Shown: positions 27,621 to 39,084 of the stretch, one piece after another
How the letters are laid out: every line of letters begins with the position of its first letter
Position numbering within the stretch: position 1 is the stretch's first letter
DNA from: Smittia aterrima
Lineage: Eukaryota > Arthropoda > Insecta > Diptera > Chironomidae
Assembly (NCBI GenBank): GCA_033063855.1
Contig: CP093829.1
Coordinates: 1,622,243-1,686,242 of the forward strand
Direction of reading: 5' to 3'
Length of the DNA: 64,000 bases
Notes under the pieces: generated by a model
Databases searched by the model: none
Told to the model about the DNA's origin: nothing
The model's input: only the letters and a program-made list of their open reading frames with translations
Translations under genes and position numbers: made by a program

Positions 27621-28694
27621 AATTTTTTCGAAGGAGTTTTCACTTTTTTTTTATTGCAGGTCAACCATAAAAAAATATTTCAGGGAATTTCATTTTTGGG
27701 GATTTACCTTTTTTGGGGTCTCGAGGGATGGTCAGTGACAAAAAAAAATTTATGACTGTCGCCACGTCTCATTTGAAATTGAAGCTTCAAATTTACTTTT
27801 ACGAAAAGCCTTTCCAGGAAAGTGTTGAAAATATTTCATTTTGCTGCTAGCGGTTCTCAATCTTTTCCAGAAATAAATATTCTCAAACTTTTATCGTGAA
27901 CCAGAGAATGTCGTTAAAAGAAAATTCTGCGCGAGTGAAGGAAGGAAATAGTCAAACTCTGGTCACTTCGTTGTTCATCTCCCCTAATTTCATTGCTCTC
28001 CAGGACTTTCATATCCGATTGACTAAGTGATGACTCATCCAAACTTGACAACAATCACGATCATGAACCTTTCGAGGAAATTCACGAAGTTGGAAGCAAA
28101 CAAGAATAGATTCCTCCTACGAAGAAAAGATTTTTAATAATAAAACAATTGTTACAATCCAATCCACCCACTCTTTTTTAAAAGGACAAATTCCGAGAAT
28201 CGTTATGTTAAATTTAGATGCTGTCGTGTGAGGTAAGAGATTTATTACCTGAACAAATACTTCCCCTTGAACCCTTTAAGTTAATTTAGCGAAGAAGCAA
28301 CATCTGACCCGGTCACTGTCTCCTTTAACACTCACACTTCTTTAAGATCGGATTTTCACGCGTAAAATCCCGTCGAGCCGAAGTTCGAAGCTAGACAAAG
28401 CCGAAGTTCTCGTGTCAAGAAATCTTTTAAATAACGAACAAAGGCCACAAATTATCACTTTATCTCAAGACTTCAGTCAGTGATCAGCTAAAGTGTACCA
28501 AGCCGCTTTCCTTATTAAAAAAAACTTCCAAGTGCAAAGTGAAAATTTGATTTAAATATCAATTTCAAGGATTAATTACTTTATTAAAAAGGCAAACCTC
28601 TTCGGTTACTTCAAACAATTATTACAACAAACTTCAAGGATCAATCAAAAAGTTTAGTTTTGTCAGTGAAAATTTAAAAATCTTATCAGCGAAA
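27621..28694. other. Intergenic region and 5' leader of the MATH gene
   Basis: No coding sequence was recognised here. Overlapping arthropod initiator-like TCAGT elements at 28473-28481 lie about 210 bp before the MATH-gene ATG and are a candidate transcription start. That assignment is weak because the motif is short. Confidence 0.3.
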
Positions 28695-30404
28695 ATGGAA
28701 ATTGCTAGCACCCTTCGTAACGTAAGTTTCAACTTTCTAATGCTAACTTACTGATCTTAATTGATTTTATATTTCACAGGTCACCTACACGAGTGGATTC
28801 AAGTGGACAATCAATAATTTCTGCCCAACTGCCGACAAGGGAAGCTTTGTCATTCGTTCGGAGAAAGTTGACTTTCAACAAGCAATTTCTAGTTGGCACG
28901 TCGAGCTTTCCCCGGTTCAATTCAATACGGTCGAGACTTCTATTTCGTTGAAATGTTTCATCGTCAACGAAGGAGATGATAAAAGTGCCCGGTATAAGTT
29001 CGGCGTCAGGTTTAGCAACGGATTTGTTCTCGAGACTCCGTATCATTCATATTTCGCCAAAAGGGCGACGGAACACTTGGAATTGAATCTTTCAACAATG
29101 ATAACGGAAATCGAACCATTTGTAATTAAACTTGAGCTTTTCATGGACACAGTTGAACACGACTTCTTCATGGTAAAAGAACCAAGATTGGAAACTCCTT
29201 TCTCTTCGTTGATGGATATGCGCGAATTAACGGATCGCGAGTCTTCCGCGATAAGCTCAGTTGGACGCGTTAGACCAAACTTTGAGGATTGCTTGGTAGT
29301 TGACGACAGCTTCAAACAAAATAAAGACGACACCGATGAAGAAGTAATCATTGAATCTGTCAGTGACGATGCAGACATAATCATTGAATCTGTTGATATT
29401 ACTTTTAATCCAAACGATTCGAAATTAAATCAAAATATCTGCAACACCACGGCGGAAAATCCTATTAACGACACAGAAATAATGACAGAAAGCGAAGATG
29501 AGAACTTAGAAGACGAAGCAGTTGGTGGATGCAACGATATGGATTACTTAGACTACATCAAAGCGATTGAAGACGAATTAAATGAAGTAAGAAAATATGA
29601 AGACGCCAAGAAATCAGTTGGAAAAGCCAAGAAACCTAAAAGAAACATTTATGCATTCAGCAAATGTGAACCATTTGAATACGAATCATCTGAAGACGAA
29701 ATAATTAAAGACGATATAACTGAAGAGAACATAATTGAAGACGAAGACAAATCAAAGCAAGAACCTGCACCAGCTCCAGAACGAATTCCAGAACACATCT
29801 CTGTTACTGAAGACGAAGACAAATCCGATGAAAATTCTACAGAAGAAGAAGAGTCGTCAACAAGCGAAGACGAAAGCTGCGAAGAACAAAATGAAAAATC
29901 GGATATTGAACAAGAAGAAAACTGCCAGCAACTTGTTGTCCAAAAGCCTGAATTCGAAGCTCCAGTATTGGTAAATCTCAATGATTCTGACTTTGATTCT
30001 GAAGATGAATTTCCTGGAAGAATCGAGAACTCCTACGTTCGCTTGGCAAAGCGAATCTCGAAGATCTACTTGTTCAAGATGAAACAAATCGCAGACATTT
30101 CTGCTCGCTTTCTAATCTCATCATCTCGGGTAAGTTCATCAACACATTTGCTAACTGAATCAATTATTAATTATTTTATTTTTAGTTCAATCTCGGTGAT
30201 TTGTTCATTGAATGTTCAAAATGTTTCGCAGCACAACTCACAGTCGAAAACTTCTCTGAAGTTTGGGACATTGCAAAGGAACTGAAGGCTGAGGCTTTGA
30301 TGCAGCTCGTCGTGGAATTTGTCATCGCCAATCGTAAGAAAATTGTCTTCCACGAGAATATGCCATCCGACTTGATGCTCGCTGTTGTTCGCAACGCGTA
30401 CTAA
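28695..30404 (+). CDS. MATH-domain protein with long acidic linker and partial BTB/3-box (divergent SPOP-like)
   Basis: Three exons (28695-28721, 28780-30129, 30186-30404) give 531 residues; introns are 58 and 56 bp. Residues about 10-140 form a MATH domain, starting with the typical FKWTINNF block. Residues about 150-420 are very acidic and Ser/Glu/Asp rich. The C-terminal ~100 residues align by eye with the second half of the SPOP/roadkill BTB domain and its 3-box: IYxFK, then the helix ending CSKCF, then LTVEN, then V-x-x-IA-x-x-x-x-A-x-x-L. The N-terminal BTB half, which carries the dimer interface and much of the Cul3 contact, is not seen. SPOP-type proteins recruit substrates to Cul3 ligases through MATH. 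This one may bind substrates without a normal Cul3 link. It may be a lineage-specific gene. Confidence 0.65.
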
Positions 30405-30847
30405 GCTATTTGTACTTCAAGAATATATCGGCTCGTGAAGATAAGTGCAAGGATAAGTGCTTGAAACTCGAAATCAATTTCCATTCCATTTTTTTTTTGA
30501 TTCTCTTTCTTTATTATGTCATAAATATTCCATTTCTGAGACATGAACCTCCTTTACACATTTCTCTGCGACTAATGAATATTTTTATAGTTAAATTAAT
30601 TTTTCATTTGCGTGCGTCTTCTTCTAATGGAATTCAAAAAGGCTCTCGAACATTTAAAAGATCCTCCCATTTGGTGCCTGTCCGCCATCTCGAAAACGAA
30701 ACTGATAACTTTGAATCTCTTCTCAACAATCCTCTTTGATCAATGGAAGATGAAAAATGACATCACATTGACTTATTAACTTTTTGTGTTTGATAGATAT
30801 GCAAATACTTTTAAGAGAGAGATGATTTAATTACACACAGATTGACA

Positions 30848-30853
30848 AATAAA
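30848..30853 (+). terminator. Poly(A) signal of the MATH gene
   Basis: AATAAA lies about 440 bp after the TAA stop at 30404. The next gene, allatostatin C, converges from the other strand with its stop at 31017. Confidence 0.45.
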
Positions 30854-31016
30854 ATGATTTTTCTTCAATTAGATAACTTTGATTTTCTTTTTTATGGAGA
30901 AACATTATCGGCTCCAGCGATTCCATTTTCAGTTTTAAAACTTAATTTTGATGTTTGGGTCTTGTGAGAAAGCTTTTATCATCATTTTACAGTTTTGAGC
31001 GTGGAGAGTTGTTGGT

Positions 31017-31517
31017 TTACTTTCTGAAGCAGGAAATGGGATTGAAGTAGCACTGTCGATAGCGGACTTGTCTTTTGTTGGTAACGATTTCAGGTGTGCG
31101 ATAGAGTTGTTCGCTCCATCCTCCGCCAACGGGCATGCTAGAGAATTGAGGATTTCTGAGAAGAAGATTATGAAAATTGCTCAATTTTTCTCACCTGCTT
31201 TGTACAAAGTTAGCCATCATCTCGTATTGCAAGCGATTCAGAGCCATTCGTTCTTCAGCTGAGATACCGTTGGGCCCGTTGGGCCCAGGATAATTGGAGT
31301 AAGCGTTGTAGAGGCGTCTGATGTCATTGCTGTTGTCCTGCTCTGGTGTTTCCTAAAATAATTTTCATTCATCGAATTGCTTCTTAATTGACCGACTTCT
31401 ATTTTAATCTACCTGACTCTCGATTGAATTCTGGGGTGGACGTGCTGCCGTGATCGCGACGAGACAGAAGCAAAGAAGAGCGTACAATGCGACTTTCGAT
31501 GATTTAATTACGGCCAT
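31017..31517 (-). CDS. AstC: Allatostatin C preprohormone (PISCF allatostatin)
   Basis: Three exons on the minus strand (31517-31413, 31352-31195, 31137-31017) join in frame to a 127-residue precursor. Residues 1-25 are a clear signal peptide (hydrophobic LYALLCFCLVAITA, cut near AA/RPPQ). The spacer region follows, then the dibasic KR at 109-110, the peptide QVRYRQCYFNPISCF at 111-125 and a terminal RK trimmed by carboxypeptidase. The two Cys form the disulphide ring; the N-terminal Gln probably cyclises to pyroGlu. The sequence matches the known insect AstC peptide. It is a secreted somatostatin-like neuropeptide that acts on AstC receptors (GPCRs) and inhibits juvenile hormone synthesis, gut motility or hormone release depending on species. 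The paralog AstCC lies about 6 kb away in the same orientation. Confidence 0.96.
31026..31070 (-). other. AstC: Mature allatostatin C peptide
   Basis: Residues 111-125 of the precursor, between KR and the final RK. The Cys pair at peptide positions 7 and 14 encloses YFNPIS, the hallmark of PISCF allatostatins. Confidence 0.95.
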
Positions 31518-31915
31518 TGTTGTGTTTTGTGTGTAGGAGGAAACTGGAAAAGTAGAAAATTTGTTGAATGAAAAAAATCTCTCGTCGCGGCGGAAGTGGG
31601 GAAAATTATTAATTTCCGGGATTATCAAAGGAGGAAGGTAATTGATGTGCAAACACATAAATTTTCATCACATAAATGAAGCTCTGCATTTTCTCAGAAG
31701 AGCACATGGCTCGCATTGATAGTGATGAAGCTACGTTAAGGAATTTATTCAAATTTTCTCATTAAAAATCAAATGTTATTCATCGAGTTCATGAGTCAAT
31801 AAAACTTGTTGAGCGCACCACTCGTGTTGCATTTGCTATTCAAATTGACGATAAAATGTTTATTGATCGTCTCAAGTTAATTTGATGTAAAGCTTAAGAA
31901 TCTGTTTTGCAAACA
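31518..31915. promoter_or_regulatory. Divergent intergenic region between AstC and the 313-residue gene
   Basis: This 398 bp gap separates two divergent start codons and must hold the AstC 5' leader and promoter, and probably the promoter of the plus-strand gene. No clear TATA box or other named site could be assigned. Confidence 0.3.
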
Positions 31916-32919
31916 ATGAAAATCTTGAAAAGAAACAAAAAATCATCTCAGCAAACAATTCAGTCTTCAATTTTACAAACTTCAAAATTCTCGGTGATGT
32001 CTTCACGAGCTACAAATTTTTGTGCCGGAAACGTTGATTACGATGTCAACTTTAAAATCGTTTCAATTAACATCAACGACGGTCAAAATCCAATTGACAA
32101 CGATACATTGACTGTGAGAATTGTATTTGCTGAAAAAGATTTTGACATCAATCACGGAGATGATGAAATTGAAGCAAAACCTTCGGTCTGTCAGAGTCAG
32201 GCGAGTTCATTTATGTCATTCGAGGAAAGGGAGGTTGAACGCCTTGAGTCTCTAAGGCGCTCCAGTGAGAAGAAGGGCCAGACAAGCCTAAATCTTGAAG
32301 CATCAGGGAGAGCAAGCAGTTTACAAGGAGAAAGACGGTCAACGCTTACACGTGAAATGAACAAGCAAGCTGTGAAGTCCTATCGACAATCAATCGCTGA
32401 CGCCGATGACGAGGCGACTTCTGACGTCAGAATATCGACAAGAACAGCAAAAAGTCTGCAGGTCACGAAAGGCTCCCTTGCGAAAACTTCGACTAGAGAA
32501 TTAAATTCTCAGAAAAACGCGCAATTTCATCAATCAGTTCAAGTTTCCCCTTCACTTCGTTTGAATGATATTTTTGGATCGAAAACTCAAAGATTTCAGT
32601 GTTCTCCTTGTTGTATGAGTGAGAAGTTGGCTAATCATCGCATTCGATATGAACTCTTGAAGGATTCTCAGTTGGTCGGTAAGTGAACTTAAATTTTTCT
32701 CATTTTTTTAAAAAGAAATTAATGAAATTTCAATTCCCAGCGACCACCAACCAAATGCTGAGTGAATGTTTTGCCAACACAATTCGATGCGATTCGTTCA
32801 GTGGAGACATCATCAACATGCGATTGATTTGCTTGAAACCGCCGAGTAAAGACTGCGGATTCATTGACGTTTGTCTGAACATTTCGAAAGTCGAATCAAC
32901 AAATGATTACGACGATTGA
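31916..32919 (+). CDS. Unrecognised 313-residue protein
   Basis: Two exons (31916-32678 and 32741-32919) join as GTC G|CG with a 62 bp GT-AG intron. The ATG at 31916 is the first after an in-frame TAA at 31895. The N-terminal ~90 residues look globular (alternating hydrophobic beta-like segments with NFKIVSI and LTVRIVFAEKDF). The middle, about 95-220, is charged and Ser/Arg/Gln rich. The C-terminal ~80 residues are Cys-containing and globular again. No family is recognised, and no signal peptide or membrane segment is seen. An alternative last exon in compatible phase exists at 33013-33275. The length of the open frame and the clean intron support a real gene. Confidence 0.6.
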
Positions 32920-33012
32920 TTAAATTTCAGAAACTAAAGAAAATTAATCAAATTAATTAAACTCAATTTGAGAGTTGATTTAATGTTTCTTGGTAAATTT
33001 GTGATATTTCAG

Positions 33013-33275
33013 TTGAAGCTTTTCTCGGTCTAGCATTGCCACAAGCAACAAATTATTGTTCTTATCGTTCTATTTCCAATTATATTTTGATCGATTGCTC
33101 TAGGGACATGAAAGCTTTTCAGAACTCTCCTGATCTCGATTCCAAAATTGGATCTACACCGAAGCTTCAGACAAAGCGTGTCCCAACCATCATGCAAACA
33201 ACAAGGAAGGGCGACAAACGTCACTGTAAAAGATATTCTATGAAGATCACATCACAAAAGGGTTTGGAAAAATAA
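33013..33275 (+). CDS. Candidate alternative 3' exon of the 313-residue gene
   Basis: An acceptor (GATATTTCAG) at 33012 opens an 86-codon frame ending at the TAA at 33273-33275. It joins in phase to the phase-1 donor at 32679 (G|TT gives Val). That would replace the last 59 residues with a basic tail rich in Lys, Arg, Thr and Gln. There is no ATG-initiated version of the same frame, so it is more likely an alternative exon than a separate gene. It may also be chance. Confidence 0.3.
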
Positions 33276-36200
33276 TATCTGTCAAACGAATATTTTCTAA
33301 CACAACATCCCGCGGCTTCGACAAGTGCCCATTTACTCTTCGTCCTTTACATGTCAACGACGTTGCTCCTATGGCGTCACAGGAATCTTGTCATTTGCAT
33401 AATCAAAGAGTTAAATTAAATGTAGAGACAACAAACAAGCAACTGCAGTTTGTAAAGTAAATGAGCTGGAATGGATGACTCAATCAATTTACATTTAAAA
33501 CAAGGACGCTGATGATAAATTTCAATCAACATGCAAATTTTGATCCTTCCTGTCTAACGCTACTGAAGCCTTTCTCGACAATTGATTACATCTCATCTGT
33601 TGTAAAAGAATATTTAAAGGACAACTGGTCTTTCTGTTTTTTTAAAGTTCAAGTCACGTTACTCGAAAAAGGAAACTGCCGGCAAGTGTCGACTTGTGGC
33701 GAAATTATGATGAAGAAGAAAAGAGTTGAGCTTGGAATTTCTTAGCTTGTGTCTTCTTAAATTTCGTTGGTGCTTAGCAACAAGAGTTTTCCTTTAAAAT
33801 TTAAAAGTCAGAAGCGTTAAATTTCTTTTCCATTGTCACAAGAGTTTTGCTAGACAATAAAAAAATTGAAATGAACTGAAAAGGATGAAAAACGATGCGA
33901 CGATGTATTGAGATAGCGAAGGTAAGAATGGTTTTAATTAAATCTATCTTCACATTCGTCGCTGATCTGAATCAGATGAGAAGGTTTCTCTCGAGTTTCT
34001 TACACATGAAACACGAAGCAGCAGCAGCTTTCACGGGAGCTTTTAATTACATGGAAAAGTGAATAAATTTATTATTTATTGCGCGAGATTCAATCTTGAA
34101 CAAGAGCTGCGAACTGATTAATTTTAAATCGAGCGAAAAGTCTCGTGTCGTTGAGGCAATTTATTGAGAGTTTGCTCGTGTTTCAAATTTATAAGATCGA
34201 TTGATGCAATCAATATTCGACAGGGAGACGAAATTTTCTTGAAGTTCAAATTGAAGTTTTCTAGACAAAAGTGGTTTCATCTTCCAAACGATCATCATCA
34301 TCATAAGCAACTGAGCGTGGTTAATTTTCCGCGTGACATGCAAAGACACAAAATTGTCCTAATCAAACAATGGAAAGCGAATTTTCACGTCCTTTTCCCA
34401 TTAAAATTTTGTTGCGGTGTCCGAACTCAGAAAAGTAAACTTTTGTCACTTAACGACGTCACGAGAAATTTTGTTAATTGCTTTGTGTCCTCAATCGATT
34501 TCAAATGAGAAGTGAAAGAAATGCCGCATCACGATTAACTTTTCTAAAGTCATCTCGTTTCATCCACTGAAAGCTTCATGACTCATTGCTTTCTTGCGTG
34601 TTTCAGTTGACACAAAGCCTGATGATACATTTTTAATCCAAAAAACAAGATGAAAGTTTAAATAATTCATTTGATTAATTGTGTTATCTCTAGACGTATC
34701 TTAAGGAAAAAAGTTTTTTCGTTTTGTGGCTTGTTCTCTAATGAATCGAAATTAATTTTGATTTAGTCCTTTCTCGGGTTTAAACACACACTTGGGTCGG
34801 CCGGAAAATTGCCAACATCCGAAATTAATTTGACTCATAAACTTTCACAACAATCAGTCATTTTTATGGGGGGAGGGCGAGAAAGCTTCTCTGTCGGCTA
34901 CTCACGTTGATAAACAAATTTCCACTCGATTAAAGCAATAAAATATTGTTGATTGCTCTTATCACTTCACGATTTACTTGCGCTTACAGTTGTTAACACT
35001 TCAACAGTTGGTTGTCAACTTACTCAACTTGCTGCAGAGCCTAACGTTTTATATTCGCAGAGCTTCCAGTTCGGCTTTTGTTGTTGCGCGACGACAGCAT
35101 GAGACGCAAGCAAGAGAGTTTTCCGAATCATCTGTTGCGCGTGACTTTTCGTTCAACTTCGGGTTTTTCGCTGTGTCTGCTTTTCTTGAGCGTTGAGTCT
35201 CCACGTTTTATCTGACTGGATTATTACTACCTTAATTACTGAATAATCAGCTGAAGGTAGAAATCGAATCGATTTATATTTTAGACGTCACCTCCGATAA
35301 AATATTTTTATAAATTTGCATTTCGCTTGAAAAATAAAAGCCTTCTCATAGGCTTAGTTACGTTCGTTTATTTCTGTATCGATAAAAAGAGGAATTTTCC
35401 TATAACTCTCTCTCTCTCTCTCTACTCTAACTCCAACGAATATCAACAAAATTCATTAGAGTGAGGAGTCGTAAAGGGAAGAAATAAACGGAAATTTGTG
35501 ACTCCCCCGATGATAGTTGTTTTGCCTTGCAGTTTCGATTTTTCCACAAAACGCGTGAAAATGTCAATTAATTTGTGAACCGTTAACACTAATCCTAGTT
35601 AATGCTTGATAAAAGTTTCATTAATGAGTTCATCCTACGTCATTACGAGGCTTTCCCCGAATGAACTTGGGAGCGTAGGTTCAAGTCGGTTTTAAATTTA
35701 ATTTTGTTTGGGTATCGAGTCATTAAATTGATTACTTAGAATGTTTGAAGAAGTTCTTCAAGAATTTAAATTGACATAGTTTCCAGAGAATCCTGAAAGT
35801 GTTTACTTAAAACTTAAAGACTTCGGTTCAAGCATCATCGATCGACATGACTGTTTTAGTTCAAGAAGAGATTGATGAATTCACTGACATCAGCTCGCGA
35901 TAAAATCTCAATTCATCAGAAAGGGAAATGCCGATAAAGAAATTGAAAACTCTTGTCGACGAGGAAGAAAAGTCGAATTAAAAATGCAAATCATACTTCC
36001 GGATCCGTGAGAAAACTGACGTCGATAAACGCCTCCACTCGAGTGAATCATGATTGATTTTCTCAGAAGATTTTTCCAATTGATCTGTAAAGAAGATTCG
36101 CAGCTTAAATCTCACGTGAATTTAGTCGAGAAAGGAAAATAAATTAAAATCAATTCAAATTAAGAAACTTCGCTTAACTCGTCGACATATTTTTTTAATT

Positions 36201-37166
36201 ATTTTTAACTTCGCTGCATAAAAGTTGTCGACGATATAAAGAAAAGCGCTGAGCTGCTCACAAGGAAATGTAAATCATTTCAATAAGAAAACTTTAATTG
36301 ACTTTTCTTCGCTTTCATGAGCTGAGATGTGTGGTGACGTGAATAGCTGAGAGGAGACTTTCTGATGTTTGGATTTAATAACGAGTTAAAAGTTGCTCCG
36401 CGTGGAAAGTTTAATGAAGGGAGCAGACACGAAACTAAGCAAAAATGCTGAGTCATGTCAACTATTTCGTTTAATTAAACCGCTTCTCACTAAATTTGAT
36501 GACAGAATAACAAATCGCGAGATGACGGGAATCTTTCTTCTTTACGCATTTTCCATCCTTCAATGAATTGATTCACGTAACTTGGCAACGTCATGTGGCG
36601 CGCAGTTTTCAAAACGACATGTCGTCTTGTGCCTACCACTCTTCGCTTTCCTTCAAGCTTTAGCAACAGATGGAGCTTTCAAATCAAAAAGAAATCTATT
36701 GCTAGGAAAGTTTCCCAAGGAAAGCTTTCAATTGAGCTTTTTCAAAGCTCATCAATGGATCAGATTTGATACTTGCTGAGCAGTGATTGTGCAAGTTTTC
36801 ACAAATCATCTAAATTTGTTTAAAAGCGATGAGCTGTCGGGAACCTATCAGTCAACATTAATCGCCCACTGAGAGACACAGGAAGAGAAAGAGAGAAAGT
36901 CCAAAATTTATCTTGGCTTGGCTTTCCAGTCACTTTTATTTTAACTTCATTAACTAATTACAATCACCACATTCAGGATTATATTTTTGCAATTCGGTTA
37001 TTTGAGATTATTATTTCCATGCTTCACAACTTGTTCATATAGAAAAGGGGTTTTGATTGAATGGTTTGATGAGAAGGGAGTTCCAGCTAAATTCGCTGAG
37101 CGAGTTTTAGTTAAAATTTTCTTTCTTCGGAGAAGAAGAAACTTCTTTAAGAAATCTTTGAAATGT
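33276..37166. other. Gene-free intergenic stretch (about 3.9 kb)
   Basis: Only short random frames (at most 114 codons) were seen here, none with domain similarity. A CT dinucleotide tract lies near 35406-35423. No tRNA, transposon ends or long repeats were recognised. The 3' UTR of allatostatin double C presumably occupies the right edge. Confidence 0.5.
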
Positions 37167-39084
37167 TTAGAAACACGTGACTGCGTTGAAGTAACATCGC
37201 CAGTAGACTCTGCCTTTGTTTTGTTCTAACCCGGCTGTGTGACCTCGCCGCTCCAAGTCTCTCTGTGGTGAGTAAGGAAAGAAAATTGAAACTGTTGATC
37301 ATTAGAACGATGAATGGTGAGAAGTGGGCGGCAGGGATGATTTGTCACTTTAAAGGAGAAATTGCAAAATCATTTCTCGTTTGAAATTCACTCTTTTGTT
37401 CCTTGCCGCCCACTTCAAACGAAAAAAAAAACGAATCAAGTTTACTGTCTCATCTCCGCTTTCTTGATCATAGTCAGCGCTACGCAATCCAAATTCCGTT
37501 GACTTTACGCCCATGTTCTCTGAGTCATCTGATGATTTAATGATGGATTAAATGTTTAGTTCAAATTGTAATCGATATGGTTCACCAACATTTAAGACTG
37601 TGACACGCAATATGGACTTTTGTGTAAAGAAGAAAGTTCAGTGTGATATTTATTTTTGTAATAATTTTAGAATTTTGATTTGTGCTTGTGATTTCACAAT
37701 GTCTTGGAACACCAATAAAACACCTGATTAGTTTTCAATTTAATTCACCTGCTTGTCCGTTTACCAACTTATAGCCATAATATGCATCACTTTCGCTTTT
37801 ACCTTTGAAATACTTCGGCGTTAGATTTGGGTTTATTGTCGATGGGAGCGGTAACTGACCATTGCGATAGAGTTGATTAATCTTTTTGATCTCCTTTGGA
37901 TCTTCGTCCTCAAGAGCGTGATGCAGTGCAACCATTAATCGATCAAGAAGCATCGCTGAACGCTTTGGAAAAACTAACTGAGAAAGGAAAAGAATTTCAA
38001 TTATTTAAAGTTCAATTGCACATAATTTGAGGACAAGGAACTCGTTGATTTTTTACGTGAGCGTAAATGTTTTATTTTAGCATCCGCTCATCGTATTTCA
38101 TCAATCTTATTCAAGTTTCCATTGTTTAAGGTTAAAGAGAAAGACGCAATCTCTTCTACGCAATCACAAATAATTCATTGAAAGATTTTCTCGCGGAAAA
38201 AGTTTTCAATAAGTTTCTGGTGAAATATTTAAACATTTACGTGGAAAGCCGGAAGCAAATTATTAAAGCTCTGATTACGTCTTGACTGAAGATGATTGTC
38301 CTAGAACTTAAATCAATGAACTCAACGAGGACTGAATAATCTGATCACAAGTGTTTACTAAATTCAGTGGATTCAGTGGGTCAAAAGGACGAAACATTTA
38401 TAATTCATACGCAGCGGATTTCTTTTCTGTTTGATTGATGTAAACGGAGCTCAACAAGACACTTCCGAACAATTATTTGTTTGCTGATCCAATTTCCATT
38501 CATAAAAACAGAACTCATAGTAAAAACCCACGCAATCGATGAAAGTTATAGTCTAATTACTTAATTTCTAATGCGTCGTCACGCGAAAATATTCAAAATT
38601 AATTTTCGTTGGAAAATGAATTCGTCGGCGTTTATTTTACGATTTCCATTACTGATTGATTGTTATCGATAAATGTTTCGAGTCACAAAACGATATTAAG
38701 TGCACGAAAGACGTCGAGGAAAATCCCACAAAAAAAGGAAGACCGTTGAGGGCCCTTTCGTCTCCGGTTTTCATGAAATTCAAGCTGCAAGTCCTTTGAT
38801 TTATTTCGGCGACCGTGACACAAATATCTCCGCCGACGACATGAAATTCAAATCCAAAAATCTCAAGAAGCTTCTAAGAAGGACGCTCGCGACACCTCCG
38901 ACTTGACAACTGACGTCTAACTCTTTCTTACCGGATAAACATCGTAATTCACTTTGATCGGATACTCCGTTTCGTCGACCCTCTCCAAATTATTTTCCGG
39001 CTTCTCACTTCGTTTTATTGTCATTGAGTTCACGCTTATGAAACCCATCAAAAGGATGATCATAGAAAAAACGACGGTGACCAT
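37167..39084 (-). CDS. AstCC: Allatostatin double C precursor (AstCC)
   Basis: Three minus-strand exons: 39084-38932, 37977-37749 and 37225-37167, giving about 146 residues. Residues 1-20 are hydrophobic (VVFSMIILLMGFI) and act as signal peptide or signal anchor. Exon 2 begins LVFPKR|SAMLLDRLMVALHHALED, a conserved spacer with a dibasic site. Exon 3 encodes GRVYWRCYFNAVTCF followed directly by TAA, matching the Drosophila AstCC peptide. The two Cys form the somatostatin-like ring. No dibasic site lies just before the peptide (context VNGQA then EQNKG). The last intron acceptor is ambiguous: 37225 (GGTTAG) or 37234 (CACAG) both keep the frame and differ by three residues. The first ATG with a plausible start is 39084; upstream in-frame codons lack ATG. 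Confidence 0.9.
37168..37212 (-). other. AstCC: Region encoding the AstCC core peptide
   Basis: The last 15 codons of the precursor (about 37170-37214) encode the WRCYFNAVTCF ring with its GRVY lead, directly before the TAA at 37167-37169. The N-terminal processing site is not evident because dibasic residues are missing. Confidence 0.75.
37321..37416. repeat. Inverted repeat (nested hairpin) within the last AstCC intron
   Basis: The arms at 37321-37333 and 37404-37416 are 13 bp perfect complements (GAAGTGGGCGGCA and TGCCGCCCACTTC). After one mismatch a further 3 bp pair. Inside the loop a second 7 bp stem pairs GAGAAAT with ATTTCTC (about 37357-37379). The GC-rich arms stand out from AT-rich surroundings. 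The element sits in the 520 bp intron between AstCC exons 2 and 3. Confidence 0.6.
37978..38931 (-). other. AstCC: Intron 1 of AstCC (954 bp)
   Basis: The donor CCG|GTAAGA and acceptor TTTCTCAG|TTAG are both canonical and phase 0. No other coding or RNA feature was recognised. Confidence 0.7.

Noticed and set aside
35676..35690. tRNA B-box-like GGTTCAAGTC
   Set aside because: No A box, acceptor stem or cloverleaf could be formed with the flanking sequence. The same applies to a similar site near 10325.
35750..35766. Heat-shock-element-like GAAGTTCTTCAAGAA
   Set aside because: The spacing is imperfect and no gene lies near enough to be controlled by it.
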